NCBI RefSeq assembly: GCF_041477585.1
Contig: NZ_JBGNYA010000001.1
Location: forward strand, 992,001 to 1,056,000
Length of the DNA stretch: 64,000 bases
From: Halobellus sp. MBLA0158
GTDB taxonomy: Archaea; Halobacteriota; Halobacteria; Halobacteriales; Haloferacaceae
Direction of reading: 5' to 3'
Shown piece after piece: positions 34,553 to 43,427 of the stretch. The notes under the pieces are model-generated. The model saw only the letters and a list, made by a program, of their open reading frames with translations. It searched no databases and was not told the DNA's origin. A program made the translations under genes and the position numbers. The stretch's first letter is position 1. Every line of letters begins with the position of its first letter.

Positions 34553-35152
34553 ATGGATCTCTCGCGGGTGTCGAACCACGCGCCGTCGGCGGTCACCGAC
34601 GCGGGCCAGCAGGCGGCGGTCCTCGCGCCCATCCTCGTCCGCGACGGGACCGAGCACGTCCTCTTCACGAAGCGGGCGGACCACCTCGGCGAGCACCCGG
34701 GCCAGATGAGCTTCCCCGGCGGCTCCAGGGAGCCCGAAGACAGGGGGCTGGAGTCGACCGCGCTCCGCGAGGCCAACGAGGAGATCGGGCTCTACTCGGA
34801 GGAAGCGGCCGTCTTCGGCCGGCTCGACGACATCCGGACCGTGACCGACTACTCGGTCCGCCCGTACGTCGCGGGCGTCCCCGACCGCGACTACGACCCC
34901 GACGAGCGGGAGGTCGCCGAGGTCGTCGCGCTCCCGGTGCCCGCGCTGATCGACCTCGACAACTACGAGTCCGAGCGGCGCGAACACCCGGTGTACGGCG
35001 AACACCGGGTCCACTACTTCCACGTCGGCGACTACACCGTCTGGGGCGCGACCGGCCGGATGCTCGTCCAGCTCCTGGAGCTGACGACCGAGTGGACGGC
35101 GCCGGAAGACGTCGATCGGGTGGTCGACGCCGACGCGGAACTGCCCGTTTAA
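34553..35152 (+). CDS. Nudix hydrolase (CoA pyrophosphatase-like)
   Basis: 199-aa protein. The Nudix box G-x5-E-x7-REUxEExGU appears as GGSREPEDRGLESTALREAN and EEIGL (about 62-86). The N-terminal HVLFTKRADHLGEHPGQMSFP matches the CoA-hydrolase motif (LLTxRxxxLxxHxGQhSFPGG) of the PCD1/NUDT7 group. It would split CoA or a related nucleotide diphosphate. It is convergent with the Hsp20 gene (3 bases apart). Confidence 0.88.
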   Translation: MDLSRVSNHAPSAVTDAGQQAAVLAPILVRDGTEHVLFTKRADHLGEHPGQMSFPGGSREPEDRGLESTALREANEEIGLYSEEAAVFGRLDDIRTVTDYSVRPYVAGVPDRDYDPDEREVAEVVALPVPALIDLDNYESERREHPVYGEHRVHYFHVGDYTVWGATGRMLVQLLELTTEWTAPEDVDRVVDADAELPV

Positions 35153-35155
35153 ATC

Positions 35156-35605
35156 CTATTCTTCGACCGCGACGTCGTCGCCGTCCGACTCGCGCTTCGG
35201 CAGCCGCACGCGGAGCGTGCCCGCGTCGGTCACCGTCGCGGTCGCGTCCGCGGCGTCGACGTCGGCCTCCGGCGGGAGCGCCGCCGACCCGTCGAGGGAG
35301 AGACCGCGGCCGGGGAACCGCATCTCGAAGCCCTCGTGGAAGTCGCGGAAGCGGTCGATCCGCACCTCGACGACGCCGTCCTCGAAGCGGACCTGCACGT
35401 CCTTCTCGCGGACGCCTGGCGCGTCGAAGACGACGAGGTAGGCCTCGTCGCTCTCCAGGACGTCGTGCGGGAGCGGCTTGCGCTCCTGGACGCGGGCGAC
35501 GCTCCGCCCGACGCGTTCGAGGACGTTCCCCGCCAGCGACTCGCCGATCTCGCGGAGGCGGTCTGCGCCCTCGAACGGTCCCCCCGAGTCCCGGAAGCCG
35601 CTCAT
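35156..35605 (-). CDS. Hsp20/alpha-crystallin family small heat shock protein
   Basis: 149-aa chaperone. The alpha-crystallin domain covers about residues 43-140, with YLVVFDAPGVREKDVQVRFE and the GTLRVRLPKR end (G-x-L-x-h-x-h-P). The N-terminal 40 residues are a polar/helical arm. There is no I-x-I tail; the C-terminus is DDVAVEE. The start overlaps the stop of the small zinc protein gene by 4 nt, so they are co-expressed. Confidence 0.88.
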   Translation of the reverse strand: MSGFRDSGGPFEGADRLREIGESLAGNVLERVGRSVARVQERKPLPHDVLESDEAYLVVFDAPGVREKDVQVRFEDGVVEVRIDRFRDFHEGFEMRFPGRGLSLDGSAALPPEADVDAADATATVTDAGTLRVRLPKRESDGDDVAVEE

Positions 35606-35760
35606 AGCTCGATCGCCTCCAGCGGCTCGCTCTCCCGGCAGTACGGGCAGACGAAGTCGCCCACGCCGACGTCCTCGGGCATGTCGTAGGTGTAGTGGAG
35701 CTCGAACATATCCATCTCGCACGCGTCGTCGGTGCAGCGAACTTCGAGCGTCGTAGGCAT
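35602..35760 (-). CDS. Small zinc-binding protein (DUF7559-like)
   Basis: 52-aa protein with MPTTLEVRCTDDACEMDMFE and two cysteine pairs, CTDDAC and CPYC. Fits what I recall of a haloarchaeal family of tiny zinc-finger proteins (possibly DUF7559). An in-frame extension of nine codons upstream is possible but ATG 35760 gives the familiar start. It precedes and overlaps hsp20, so it may be a redox or zinc-sensing partner of the chaperone (inference). Confidence 0.75.
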   Translation of the reverse strand: MPTTLEVRCTDDACEMDMFELHYTYDMPEDVGVGDFVCPYCRESEPLEAIEL

Positions 35761-35858
35761 AGGCGTGAGTTGGCCCGCCACGGTCATAAACGCGCGGGCT
35801 CCGGCTCGACTGTCCGTCCGCGGCCGCGGCCGCGGCGTTCGGTCTCGCGCGTTACGCG

Positions 35859-36653
35859 TTACGCTTCGAGGCCCAGGCCGCCGGCCTCGACGGCCTCGTC
35901 GACGTCGGCGTCGTCGTGGATGATCGCGCTGACGGTCCGGGTGATCGCCTCGGGGTCGTCGTGCTGGAAGATCGACCGGCCCATCGAGACGCCCGCGGCG
36001 CCCGCGTCCATCGCGCCGCGGACCATCTCGGCGGTCTCGCGGTCGGTGCCGCGGCTCCCGCCGGCGATGACGACCGGGAGCCGGGTGGCCTCACAGACTC
36101 GCTCGAAGGAGTCGGCGCCGCCGGAGTAGGCGGTCTTGACGACGTCGGCGCCGAGCTCCTCGGCGATGCGGACGGCGTGGGCGAGGCTCTCGGCGTCGTG
36201 TTCGTCGACGCCGGGACCGCGCGCGTAGCTCATCGCGAGGACGGGGACGCCGAGCCGGTGGGCTGTCTCCGTCACCTCGCTGAGCTGCGTGAGCTGGTCG
36301 GGCTCGTGGTCGCTGCCGACGTTGATGTGGAACGAGACGGCGTCGGCGCCGGCCCGGAGCGCCTCCTCTACGGTGCCGGTCTGGCGCTTGTCGTTCGAGT
36401 CCGGGCCGATCGCGGTCGAGCCGTTGAGGTGGACGATGTAGCCCTTGCCGTTCTTGTTCGGGTGGACGCGCGGGGCGACGCCCTTCTGGGTGAGGACGGC
36501 GTCGGCGCCGCCGCGGGTGATCGCGCCGACGGTCGATTCGAGGTCGACGAGGCCCTTTACGGGGCCGAGTGTGATGCCGTGGTCCATCGGGACGACGAGG
36601 TATCGCCCCCCTGTCGAGATGCGTTCGAGTCGCGCGGAGACTCCTGTGCTCAT
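35859..36653 (-). CDS. 2-amino-3,7-dideoxy-D-threo-hept-6-ulosonate (ADTH) synthase
   Basis: 264-aa TIM-barrel of the class I aldolase/DeoC-FbaB superfamily. VVPMDHGITLGPVKGL (about 20-35) and the Schiff-base Lys in DVVKTAYSGGADS (about 165) are the main features. MJ0400-type archaeal enzymes use it to start the alternative shikimate route to chorismate in place of DAHP synthase. Its location behind trpA fits that role. A plain fructose-bisphosphate aldolase is the alternative: the trp linkage and the specific VLTQKGVAP segment favour ADTH synthase. Confidence 0.8.
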   Translation of the reverse strand: MSTGVSARLERISTGGRYLVVPMDHGITLGPVKGLVDLESTVGAITRGGADAVLTQKGVAPRVHPNKNGKGYIVHLNGSTAIGPDSNDKRQTGTVEEALRAGADAVSFHINVGSDHEPDQLTQLSEVTETAHRLGVPVLAMSYARGPGVDEHDAESLAHAVRIAEELGADVVKTAYSGGADSFERVCEATRLPVVIAGGSRGTDRETAEMVRGAMDAGAAGVSMGRSIFQHDDPEAITRTVSAIIHDDADVDEAVEAGGLGLEA

Positions 36654-36680
36654 CGTGTGTGAGGCTGTGGCAACCGTCGG

Positions 36681-37532
36681 TTATGTGCGTTCCGCTTGGG
36701 GCACACGTTGTTCGTATCCGCGCAGGGCGCCTTCTTTCAGCTCCCGCGCCTTCGCCTCCAGTCGGTCGGCGATCTCGTCGACCGGGTCGTCGTGTTCGGT
36801 CCCCTCGGCGACGATGTCTACGAGCGCGCTCCCGACGATGATCCCGTCGGCGCCAGCCGAGACGATCCGCTCGGCGTGGTCGCCGATCTTGATCCCGAAG
36901 CCGACCGCCTTGGGGACGTCGTACTCCGAGAGGCGCGCGAGGCTCGCTTCGGTCTGTCCGGAGACGTCGTCCTTCGCGCCCGTGACGCCGAGCCGCGCCT
37001 GGACGTAGACGTAGCCCGACACCTGCGACATGATCCGGTCGAGGCGCTCGCCGCGGGTCGTCGGCGCGACGATGAACACCAGATCGAGCCCGAACTCGTC
37101 GCAGGCCTCGCGCAGGGGGTCCGCCTCCTCGGCGGGGAGGTCCGGGACGACGAAGCCCGAGAGGCCGACCTCGGCGGCGCGCTCGACGAACGGGCGCGGG
37201 CCCTGTTCGGAGCCGTACTGGTAGATCAGATTGTAGTAGGTCATACAGACCAGCGGCACGTCCACGTCGAGGTCCTCGACGAACTGGAAGAAGCGGTCGG
37301 GCGTCATCCCGCCTTCGAGCGCCCGCACGACCGCGCTCTGGATCGTCGGCCCCTCCGCGATCGGCTCGGAGAACGGGAGCCCGAGTTCGATCACGTCGGC
37401 GCCGCCGCGCGCCAGCGCCTCGACGTATTCGAGCGAGGCGTCGTAGTCGGGGTCGCCCGCGGCCAGGTAGGGGACGAAGGCGGGGCCGTCGGCGAAGGCC
37501 TCGTAGAGGTCGGAGTTGGCGTGATCGGCCAT
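36681..37532 (-). CDS. trpA: Tryptophan synthase alpha subunit
   Basis: 283-aa TIM-barrel that cleaves indole-3-glycerol phosphate to indole and glyceraldehyde 3-phosphate. The active-site Glu is in [11 protein letters not shown] (about 45-55), followed by [10 protein letters not shown]. The bacterial catalytic Asp (ADGP) is Glu here. [12 protein letters not shown] and the phosphate-binding end [13 protein letters not shown] are present. The start is one base after the trpB stop. It ends in a basic tail. Confidence 0.95.
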   Translation of the reverse strand: MADHANSDLYEAFADGPAFVPYLAAGDPDYDASLEYVEALARGGADVIELGLPFSEPIAEGPTIQSAVVRALEGGMTPDRFFQFVEDLDVDVPLVCMTYYNLIYQYGSEQGPRPFVERAAEVGLSGFVVPDLPAEEADPLREACDEFGLDLVFIVAPTTRGERLDRIMSQVSGYVYVQARLGVTGAKDDVSGQTEASLARLSEYDVPKAVGFGIKIGDHAERIVSAGADGIIVGSALVDIVAEGTEHDDPVDEIADRLEAKARELKEGALRGYEQRVPQAERT

Positions 37533-37533
37533 C

Positions 37534-38781
37534 TCAGATCCCCCCCGAGAACTCCGCCATCGACGGCGCGCCCTCGATGTCGCGCTTTTCGGTCTCCTCG
37601 ATCACGGTCTCTAGGTCCTTGTCGCCGCGCCCGGAGACGTTCACGACGACGGTCTCGCCGAGTTCCTCGTAGTGCTCTTCGAGGTAGCCGAACGCGTGGG
37701 CGGTCTCCAGCGCGGGGATGATCCCCTCGGTCTGGGAGAGCCGGTGGAAGCCCTCCAGGGCGCTGTCGTCGTCGACGTTGACCGCCTGGACGCGGCCGTC
37801 GTCGACGAGCCGCGCGAGCTCGGGCCCGACGCCCGCGTAGTCGAGGCCGGCCGAGACGGAGTGGCTCTCTATGATCTGGCCGTCCGAGTCCTGGAGGACC
37901 TTCGTACGGGCGCCGTGGAGGACGCCCTCCTCGCCCGTCGACAGCGACGCGGAGTTGGGCGCGACGCCCGCCTCCTCGTCGACGTCGAGGCTGGAGCCGC
38001 CGGCCTCGACGGCGTAGAGGGCGACGCCCTCGTCGTCGACGAAGTTCGCGAACGCGCCCATCGTGTTCGAGCCGCCGCCGGCGCAGGCGAGCACGGCGTC
38101 GGGGAGGCCGCCGGTCTGCTCTCTGATCTGGCGGCGCGCCTCCTCGGAGATGACGGCCTGGAAGTCCCGCACCATCGCCGGGAACGGGTGGGGGCCGACG
38201 ACCGAGCCGATGACGTAGTGGGTGTCCTCGACGTTCGTCGCCCAGTCGCGCATCGTCTCGGAGATCGCCTCCTTGAGCGTGCCGCGCCCCGTCGTGACGG
38301 GGTTCACTTCCGAGCCGTTGAGCCGCATCCGGAAGACGTTCGGCCGCTGGCGGTTGATGTCGCGTTCGCCCATGTAGATCTCGCAGGGCATATCCAGGTG
38401 CGCGGCCGCCATCGCCGTCGCGGTGCCGTGCTGGCCCGCGCCCGTCTCGGCGATGATCCGGTCTTTGCCCATGTACTTCGCCAGCAGGACCTGTCCGAGG
38501 GCGTTGTTGAGCTTGTGCGCGCCGCCGTGGAGCAGGTCCTCGCGCTTGAGGTACACCTCGCGGTCGTAGCGCTCCGAGAGCCGCTCGGCGTACTGCGTCG
38601 GCGTCGGTCGTCCGCCGAAGTCCCGCAGCCGCCGCCGGAATTCGTCCATAAAGCCGTCCTCGTTCTCCAGCACGTAGCGCTCGTAGGCGTCCGTGAGCTC
38701 CTCGATCGCCGGCATCAGCGCCTCCGGCACGTACTGGCCGCCGTACTCCCCGAACTTCCCGTCCGCGTACTGTTGTGTCAT
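37534..38781 (-). CDS. trpB: Tryptophan synthase beta subunit
   Basis: 415-aa PLP enzyme that joins indole and serine. The PLP Lys is in [12 protein letters not shown] (Lys about 90). [12 protein letters not shown], with the catalytic Glu region, and the phosphate-binding [12 protein letters not shown] follow. It is the normal TrpB1 type (pairs with TrpA). The start overlaps trpC by 4 nt. Gene order in transcription direction is trpC-trpB-trpA. Confidence 0.96.
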   Translation of the reverse strand: MTQQYADGKFGEYGGQYVPEALMPAIEELTDAYERYVLENEDGFMDEFRRRLRDFGGRPTPTQYAERLSERYDREVYLKREDLLHGGAHKLNNALGQVLLAKYMGKDRIIAETGAGQHGTATAMAAAHLDMPCEIYMGERDINRQRPNVFRMRLNGSEVNPVTTGRGTLKEAISETMRDWATNVEDTHYVIGSVVGPHPFPAMVRDFQAVISEEARRQIREQTGGLPDAVLACAGGGSNTMGAFANFVDDEGVALYAVEAGGSSLDVDEEAGVAPNSASLSTGEEGVLHGARTKVLQDSDGQIIESHSVSAGLDYAGVGPELARLVDDGRVQAVNVDDDSALEGFHRLSQTEGIIPALETAHAFGYLEEHYEELGETVVVNVSGRGDKDLETVIEETEKRDIEGAPSMAEFSGGI

Positions 38782-39608
38782 CGTGTATCGGATCCCGTGT
38801 GTGTCACTGTCGCGTCGCCTCTACGTCCCTTCTCGGCCTCGACGCCCGTCAGCCGTTCGGTGTTGGCCCGGACGTCGCCGTCCATGATCGCCGTCCCGAT
38901 CAGGAGCGCGTCCGCGCCAGCGCGGCGCATCCGCCGGACGTCGTCGACGCTCGTGACGCCGCTTTCGGCCAGGAGCGTCACGTCGTCGGGCACGTCGGGC
39001 GCGAGCCGCTCGAACGTCCCGAGGTCGACCTCCAGCTCCCCGAGGTCGCGGTTGTTGACGCCGACGATCTCCGCGCCCACGTCGAGGGCGCGCTCCAGTT
39101 CCTCGCGGGTGTGGACCTCCACGAGCGGCTGGGACCCCCGCGCTTCGGCCGTCTCGTACAGCGCCGCGAGCGAATCGGTCCCCGGCTCGTCGAGGAAGCG
39201 CGCGATGAGCAGGACGAGGTCGGACGCGACGGCGTCCAGTTGGGCCTCGCGGACGACGAAATCCTTGCGGAGCACCGGGACGTCGACTGCCTCCCGAATC
39301 CGCCGGAGGTTCTCGGTCGACCCGCCGAAGTGCTCGGGTTCCGTGAGCACCGACAGCGCGGTCGCGCCGCCCGCGACCATCTCCTCGGCGAGCGCGACCG
39401 GGTCGTCGGTCCGCTCGCCCTCGGTCGTCGGGCTCGTCGGCTTCACCTCGGCGACGACGGGCACGCGTCCGTCCGCCTCCGCGGCCCGCACGGCCACGGG
39501 AAACGACCGCGCGTCTACGTCGACGGTCGCCCCGCCGCCGGACCGCTCCCGGGCGGCCGCGAGGATCGAGCGGACCTCCGGGGCAAGCTTGTCCTCATTA
39601 GCGTTCAT
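38778..39608 (-). CDS. trpC: Indole-3-glycerol phosphate synthase
   Basis: 276-aa TIM-barrel enzyme. The substrate-binding motif [12 protein letters not shown] (about 54-65) and catalytic Lys in VLRKDFVV (about 110) are there, with the phosphate loop [14 protein letters not shown] at the end. First gene of trpCBA; it starts 79 nt from the divergent DUF457-like gene. The other trp genes (D, E, F, G) are not in the window. Confidence 0.95.
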   Translation of the reverse strand: MNANEDKLAPEVRSILAAARERSGGGATVDVDARSFPVAVRAAEADGRVPVVAEVKPTSPTTEGERTDDPVALAEEMVAGGATALSVLTEPEHFGGSTENLRRIREAVDVPVLRKDFVVREAQLDAVASDLVLLIARFLDEPGTDSLAALYETAEARGSQPLVEVHTREELERALDVGAEIVGVNNRDLGELEVDLGTFERLAPDVPDDVTLLAESGVTSVDDVRRMRRAGADALLIGTAIMDGDVRANTERLTGVEAEKGRRGDATVTHTGSDTR

Positions 39609-39687
39609 CTATGTTCATTAACGGACTCTTTTGCACATAAGGTTTGCGTGTCGGTGTCGTTTAGTCGCCGCGAGCACACGTCCGAGT
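39609..39687. promoter_or_regulatory. Divergent promoter between trpC and DUF457-like gene
   Basis: 79-bp divergent region that is AT-rich near the trpC side (ATGTTCATTAACGGACTCTT at about 39611-39630, TTTTGCACATAAGG after). A TATA-like CTTATGTGCAAAAG occurs on the minus strand 20-40 nt before the trpC start. Both genes probably have their promoters here. Confidence 0.45.
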
Positions 39688-40197
39688 GTGCTTCCGTCCG
39701 AGCACTTCATCGTCGCCCTGGTCCCCGCGCTGGCGTACGTCCTCGCGCGCGATCGGCGGTTGCCGACGCCGCGGTTCGCGGCGGTCGTGTTCCTGGGCAG
39801 CCAGTTCCCTGACCTTGTCGACAAGCCCCTGGCCCACCAGTTCGGCGTGCTCCCCTCCGGGCGGGTGTTCATGCACTCGCTTCCGATCGCGCTTCCGTTC
39901 CTCGCCCTCGTCGGCCTCTACGGGTGGCGGACCGACCGCCCGCGGCTGAGCGGCGCCTTCGCGTTCGCCCACCTCTCGCACCTCCTCGCCGACAACTACA
40001 GGCCGCTCTTGGGACCGGACCCGACGGTCGCGCCCGACCTGCTCTGGCCGCTCACCGCCCCGACCGCGCGGCCGATCACGCCGTACTGGGCCGGGCCGAA
40101 CGGGATCAACGTCCTACTCTGGACGGTCTTCTCGGCGATCGTCCTCTCGATTGCGGCGTATCTCCTCGTCGTGGACGTCCGCGAGCAGTTCGGCTGA
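39688..40197 (+). CDS. Membrane-bound metal-dependent hydrolase, DUF457-like
   Basis: 169-aa protein with four or so helices, second YdjM-like gene of the window. The start GTG 39688 gives MLPSEHFIVALVPALAYVLA. The Asp-rich hydrolase motif is VFLGSQFPDLVDKPLAHQFG, with RVFMHSLPIALPF and FAHLSHLLADN holding further His and Asp. Function unknown. It is divergent from trpC. Confidence 0.75.
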   Translation: MLPSEHFIVALVPALAYVLARDRRLPTPRFAAVVFLGSQFPDLVDKPLAHQFGVLPSGRVFMHSLPIALPFLALVGLYGWRTDRPRLSGAFAFAHLSHLLADNYRPLLGPDPTVAPDLLWPLTAPTARPITPYWAGPNGINVLLWTVFSAIVLSIAAYLLVVDVREQFG

Positions 40198-40263
40198 CCA
40201 GGCGAGGTTCGGGCAGACCGGTCGTCCCCCATATTGAATGTGCCTGGGCCGCAACTCCGTCCC

Positions 40264-40548
40264 GTGTCCCGGGACTCCGACGACGGCGTCCGCGTGTGGC
40301 TAGTGGAACGAACGTATTCGGATGACGAGCAGAACCTCATCATCCTCACGTACGCGACGCCGGACGGCGAGCGCTACTTCCGCAAGGAGCGGGCGCTGAC
40401 CTCGTTCAGCGACGTCCGCGACACGACCGCGGCCGTCGAGGCCGACCCGGACAACCTCGGCGCCGTCGACGACGCCGCCCAGCGCGAGCAGTACGCCGCC
40501 GAAGCGCGGCGGATGCGGGAGCTCCACGATCCGGACGACGTCATCTGA
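40264..40548 (+). CDS. Uncharacterised haloarchaeal protein
   Basis: 94-aa small acidic protein. VWLVERTYSDDEQNLIILTY is followed by DGERYFRKERALTSFSDVRD, looking like a compact beta-strand pair then helices. Its start is uncertain: GTG at 40264 gives a compact reading and an ATG at 40234 adds ten residues. It has no cysteines or membrane helices. I do not recognise a domain. Confidence 0.65.
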   Translation: MSRDSDDGVRVWLVERTYSDDEQNLIILTYATPDGERYFRKERALTSFSDVRDTTAAVEADPDNLGAVDDAAQREQYAAEARRMRELHDPDDVI

Positions 40549-40672
40549 CGACGGCTGCCGCACCTGTGACGGCGCCCGACCGGCTCCGAACTGCGGCGAA
40601 CGGCCACCGAAGGGTCGTGGTAACTCGACCCTCGGAAGGATTATCCCCCGCTCTCCCATCCGTTCGGTTGCA

Positions 40673-40879
40673 ATGGCACACGGTAAGGTTGAATTCTTCA
40701 ACGACACAGGCGGTTACGGTTTCATCTCGACTGACGACGGCGACCTCGACGACGACGAAGACGTGTTCTTCCATATGGAAGACGTCGGCGGCGAAGACCT
40801 CACGGAAGGTACCGAAGTCGAATTCGACATCGAGTCCTCGCCCAAGGGCCCCCGCGCGGCGAACGTCGTCCGACAGTAA
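40673..40879 (+). CDS. cspA: Cold shock protein (CspA-like)
   Basis: 68-aa single CSD protein, an RNA/DNA chaperone. RNP1 is GGYGFIS (about 13-19) and RNP2 EDVFFH (about 29-34). The acid insert DDGDLDDDE before RNP2 is a halophilic feature not found in E. coli CspA. TATA-like GGATTATCC at about 40635-40643 is 29-38 nt before the start. It stands alone. Confidence 0.93.
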   Translation: MAHGKVEFFNDTGGYGFISTDDGDLDDDEDVFFHMEDVGGEDLTEGTEVEFDIESSPKGPRAANVVRQ

Positions 40880-40999
40880 CACCGGGACAGACTGTCGCTG
40901 ACGGCGACAGACTCCGTTCTCGATTTTCCGGACGCTACCCTCCCAGTCACGACGCTCCAGTTCTCAAGGTTCAAGCCCGCCGCCGCCGAACGACGGCGT

Positions 41000-41452
41000 A
41001 TGGACGTCGGCGTCTTCGCTCGGACCTCCGAGCGGTTGGATCGAGCCGTCGAGATCGGCGTCGCGAGCGGTCGGGTCATCAGCGTCTCCTTCCCCGAGAC
41101 GCCCCCGGGCGACGCGGACTCCGACCACCCGCTCTTGGACCGCGTGTTCGCGTACCTCGACGGCGAGGCGGATCATTTCGACGACGTTGCGGTCGCGCTG
41201 ACGGTGCCGACCGACCAGCGGCAGGTGCTGGAGGCGATCCGGAACGTCCCCCACGGCGAGACCGTCTCGCTCGACCGCGTGATCCGGATGGCCGGCCTCA
41301 ACCCCGACGAGCGGGAGGACGTCGAGACCGCGCGGACGGCGCTCGCGGAGAACCCGGTGCCGCTTTTCGTGCCCGATCACCGCGTCCGCGACGCCCCGGG
41401 AGCCGCGCCGTCGGCGGTGGCCGAGCGACTGCGGGCGATCGAGGGGGCGTAA
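41000..41452 (+). CDS. MGMT/Ogt-like DNA-binding protein lacking the catalytic Cys
   Basis: 150-aa protein. The N-terminal half is a small alpha/beta domain. The C-terminal half fits the methylguanine-DNA methyltransferase domain: VLEAIRNVPHGETVSLDRVI (about 74-93), then ALAENPVPLFVPDHRVRDAPGA (about 114-135). In true MGMT the motif is P-C-H-R-V; here it is PDHRV with Asp in the Cys position. It therefore cannot self-alkylate and is better called alkyltransferase-like. It is convergent with the LamG lipoprotein gene. Confidence 0.78.
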   Translation: MDVGVFARTSERLDRAVEIGVASGRVISVSFPETPPGDADSDHPLLDRVFAYLDGEADHFDDVAVALTVPTDQRQVLEAIRNVPHGETVSLDRVIRMAGLNPDEREDVETARTALAENPVPLFVPDHRVRDAPGAAPSAVAERLRAIEGA

Positions 41453-41467
41453 GCCGGACTGTGGGGA

Positions 41468-42445
41468 CTATCGCCCGGCGATGTCGCTGATCTCCGAGGC
41501 GCTCAGCGCGCGGCGGTAGAATCGGTAGTCGTCGAGTCCGCCGTTGTAGTCCTTCCAGCCGTCGGCGCCGTTGTTGCCGAACATCAGCGCCGTGTCCGTG
41601 CCCCGAATGTTGTCAGTGTAGTCGATGGCGTAGTCCTCGCTCCCGTCGACGTACAGTTTCATCCGATCGTTCGGCTGGTCGTAGACGAACGCGACATGGT
41701 GCCACTCGCCGTCGAGGACGTTCGCGGAACTCTCGCCCACCGTGTTGGCTCCCGAAGTGAAGAGGAACGGGTCGCCGCTCGTGTCACAGAACGACCCGAC
41801 GCTGTTTCCGTTCTCCGTCGTTACCTTCCAGAGGAGGTCGTCGTCCCACCTGGAGTTCGTCTCGTCGTCCTTCAGCCAGTGGCAGAACGTGTAGGGCTGG
41901 TCCGTTTCGATCTCGATGAAATCGACCGACGCAAAGCCGGGAAACGACGCCGACTGGGACCCTTCGGGCCCCGATGCGTATTCGACTCCCGACCCCGAGA
42001 GGTCGTAGGTGCCGGTCTCGTCGGCGAGGCCTCCCTCGAACCGATATCGCGTGACGAGTGCGCTGTCGTCGTCGGGCGTCGCGGTTGCGGTCGGTGTCGC
42101 CGTGGGCGTCGCAGTCGGCGTCGATGTCTCGGTTTCCGTGGACGTCGCTGTCGACGCCTCGGTCGCCGTACTCGTGGCCGTGGTCGTCACCGTCTCCATC
42201 TCCGAGGGACGCGGCGATGCCGTCTCGGGGGGCGTCTCGGTCGATTCGCCGGACGCGCCCTCGGAGTCGGTCGCCGGATCCGCCTGTTCGGTCGGTTCGT
42301 CCTCGTCGCTCCCGTCGCCCCCGTCGCCCACCTGGACTTCCACGGACGGAATCTCTACGGTGCATCCCGCCAGTCCGGAGAGCGATCCGACGAGAGCCGT
42401 CGCACTCAGCTTCTTCAGCGCCAGCCGCCGACTTCTGTCCACCAT
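41468..42445 (-). CDS. LamG-domain lipoprotein (Tat signal)
   Basis: 325-aa extracytoplasmic protein. The N-terminus has RR (DRSRRLALKKLSATALVG) and lipobox LAGC, suggesting Tat export and lipid anchoring. A low-complexity Thr/Ser/Ala/Glu linker covers residues about 45-120 (TATSTATEASTATSTETETS). The C-terminal 200 residues form a concanavalin-like LamG/laminin-G_3 fold (YRFEGGLADETGTYDL, WHHVAFVYDQPNDRMKLYVD, GGLDDYRFYRRALSASEI). It may bind glycans at the cell surface. The DNA of the linker has an imprecise tandem repeat. Confidence 0.85.
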   Translation of the reverse strand: MVDRSRRLALKKLSATALVGSLSGLAGCTVEIPSVEVQVGDGGDGSDEDEPTEQADPATDSEGASGESTETPPETASPRPSEMETVTTTATSTATEASTATSTETETSTPTATPTATPTATATPDDDSALVTRYRFEGGLADETGTYDLSGSGVEYASGPEGSQSASFPGFASVDFIEIETDQPYTFCHWLKDDETNSRWDDDLLWKVTTENGNSVGSFCDTSGDPFLFTSGANTVGESSANVLDGEWHHVAFVYDQPNDRMKLYVDGSEDYAIDYTDNIRGTDTALMFGNNGADGWKDYNGGLDDYRFYRRALSASEISDIAGR

Positions 42446-42531
42446 CTACCCCGTGGCTCAGATTCGGCTCACTTCATTGTTGTGATCTGACAATGCAGCT
42501 CACCGGACCAGTCGTCCGATTTCGGTCCGAC
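42446..42531. promoter_or_regulatory. Promoter region of the LamG lipoprotein gene
   Basis: 86-bp gap between the CPBP stop and the LamG start, both on the minus strand. It contains CATTGTTGTGATCTGACAAT-like AT-rich bases at about 42473-42492, which may hold the promoter. Confidence 0.35.
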
Positions 42532-43422
42532 CTATCCGCCTACGCTAGGCGGCCACTCCACGCCGAACCCCTCGTGGACGACGAACTCTAAGGCGTTGAT
42601 CAGGTAGTGGGCGACGATCACGACGAGCAGGCTCCCGGTGACGACGAACGTCGCCGCGAGGACGAAGCCGAGCGCGCCGGTCACGACGACGCCAAGTCGC
42701 CCCTGCGCGCCGTGTCCGAGCGCGAACGCGACCGACGAGACGACGGCCAGCGCCCACGGGGAGATCCCGTAGCCCGCGCTGACGACGCCGACGAGCGCGC
42801 CGCGGAAGAGCAGTTCCTCGAAGCCGGCGATGACCGGCAGGACGACCAGGAGCAAGAGCGCCCACCCGCCCGCCGTCTCGGGCGCGAGCGCGCTCCGCAG
42901 GCGCTCGCCGTCGCCGACGCCGAGGCCGAACTGCGTTCCCGCGGCCGCCCCGGCCTCGTTCGCCGCATAGAGTACGAGGCCGACGCCGACGCCGAGCGCT
43001 GCGGCGCCGAGGCCGACCCCCTCGGGCGCGAGTCCGAAGGCCCGAGCGGGGATCTCCGCGTACCACGCGCCCGCGAGGAGCACCACGCCGAAGACGCCCT
43101 GGGAGACGGCCACGTTCGCCAGGAGCGACGCCGTCGAGACGTCGGCCAGTCGCGACCGCGGCTCGCTCACGCCTTCGGGCGAGCGCCCCTGGCGGACCCG
43201 GAACTCGACGCCGGACTTCGGGAGCGTGATCGACTCCTCGTTACGAGGAGAGGTCGCATCGCCGACGGTGTCGCTCGTCGGCTCGCCGAGACGGTGATTC
43301 GCCGGCGGCTCGCCGGCGTCGTCGGGACGCTCCTGGAGGATACTCTTGGACGCGTGTGAAAGAAGAAGCAGGCCCGCGGTGACGACGAACGCGAACCCCG
43401 CGAACGTCGCCCACTCGGGCAT
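42532..43422 (-). CDS. CPBP family intramembrane metalloprotease
   Basis: 296-aa membrane protein with about eight helices. CPBP motifs: EELLFRG (residues about 213-219), then VAFALGHGAQG with His, and VIVAHYLINALE with His/Asn. They would bind the active-site metal as in Rce1. After the first helix there is a polar loop of about 60 residues (about 30-90). It begins five bases after the lonB stop, so it is the second gene of a lonB-CPBP unit. Substrate unknown. Confidence 0.87.
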   Translation of the reverse strand: MPEWATFAGFAFVVTAGLLLLSHASKSILQERPDDAGEPPANHRLGEPTSDTVGDATSPRNEESITLPKSGVEFRVRQGRSPEGVSEPRSRLADVSTASLLANVAVSQGVFGVVLLAGAWYAEIPARAFGLAPEGVGLGAAALGVGVGLVLYAANEAGAAAGTQFGLGVGDGERLRSALAPETAGGWALLLLVVLPVIAGFEELLFRGALVGVVSAGYGISPWALAVVSSVAFALGHGAQGRLGVVVTGALGFVLAATFVVTGSLLVVIVAHYLINALEFVVHEGFGVEWPPSVGG

Positions 43423-43427
43423 CTACC

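Noticed and set aside
42061-42200. Repeat in the LamG linker as possible CRISPR
   Set aside because: The repeats are short, in-frame Thr/Ala/Ser/Glu codons with no spacers of equal length.
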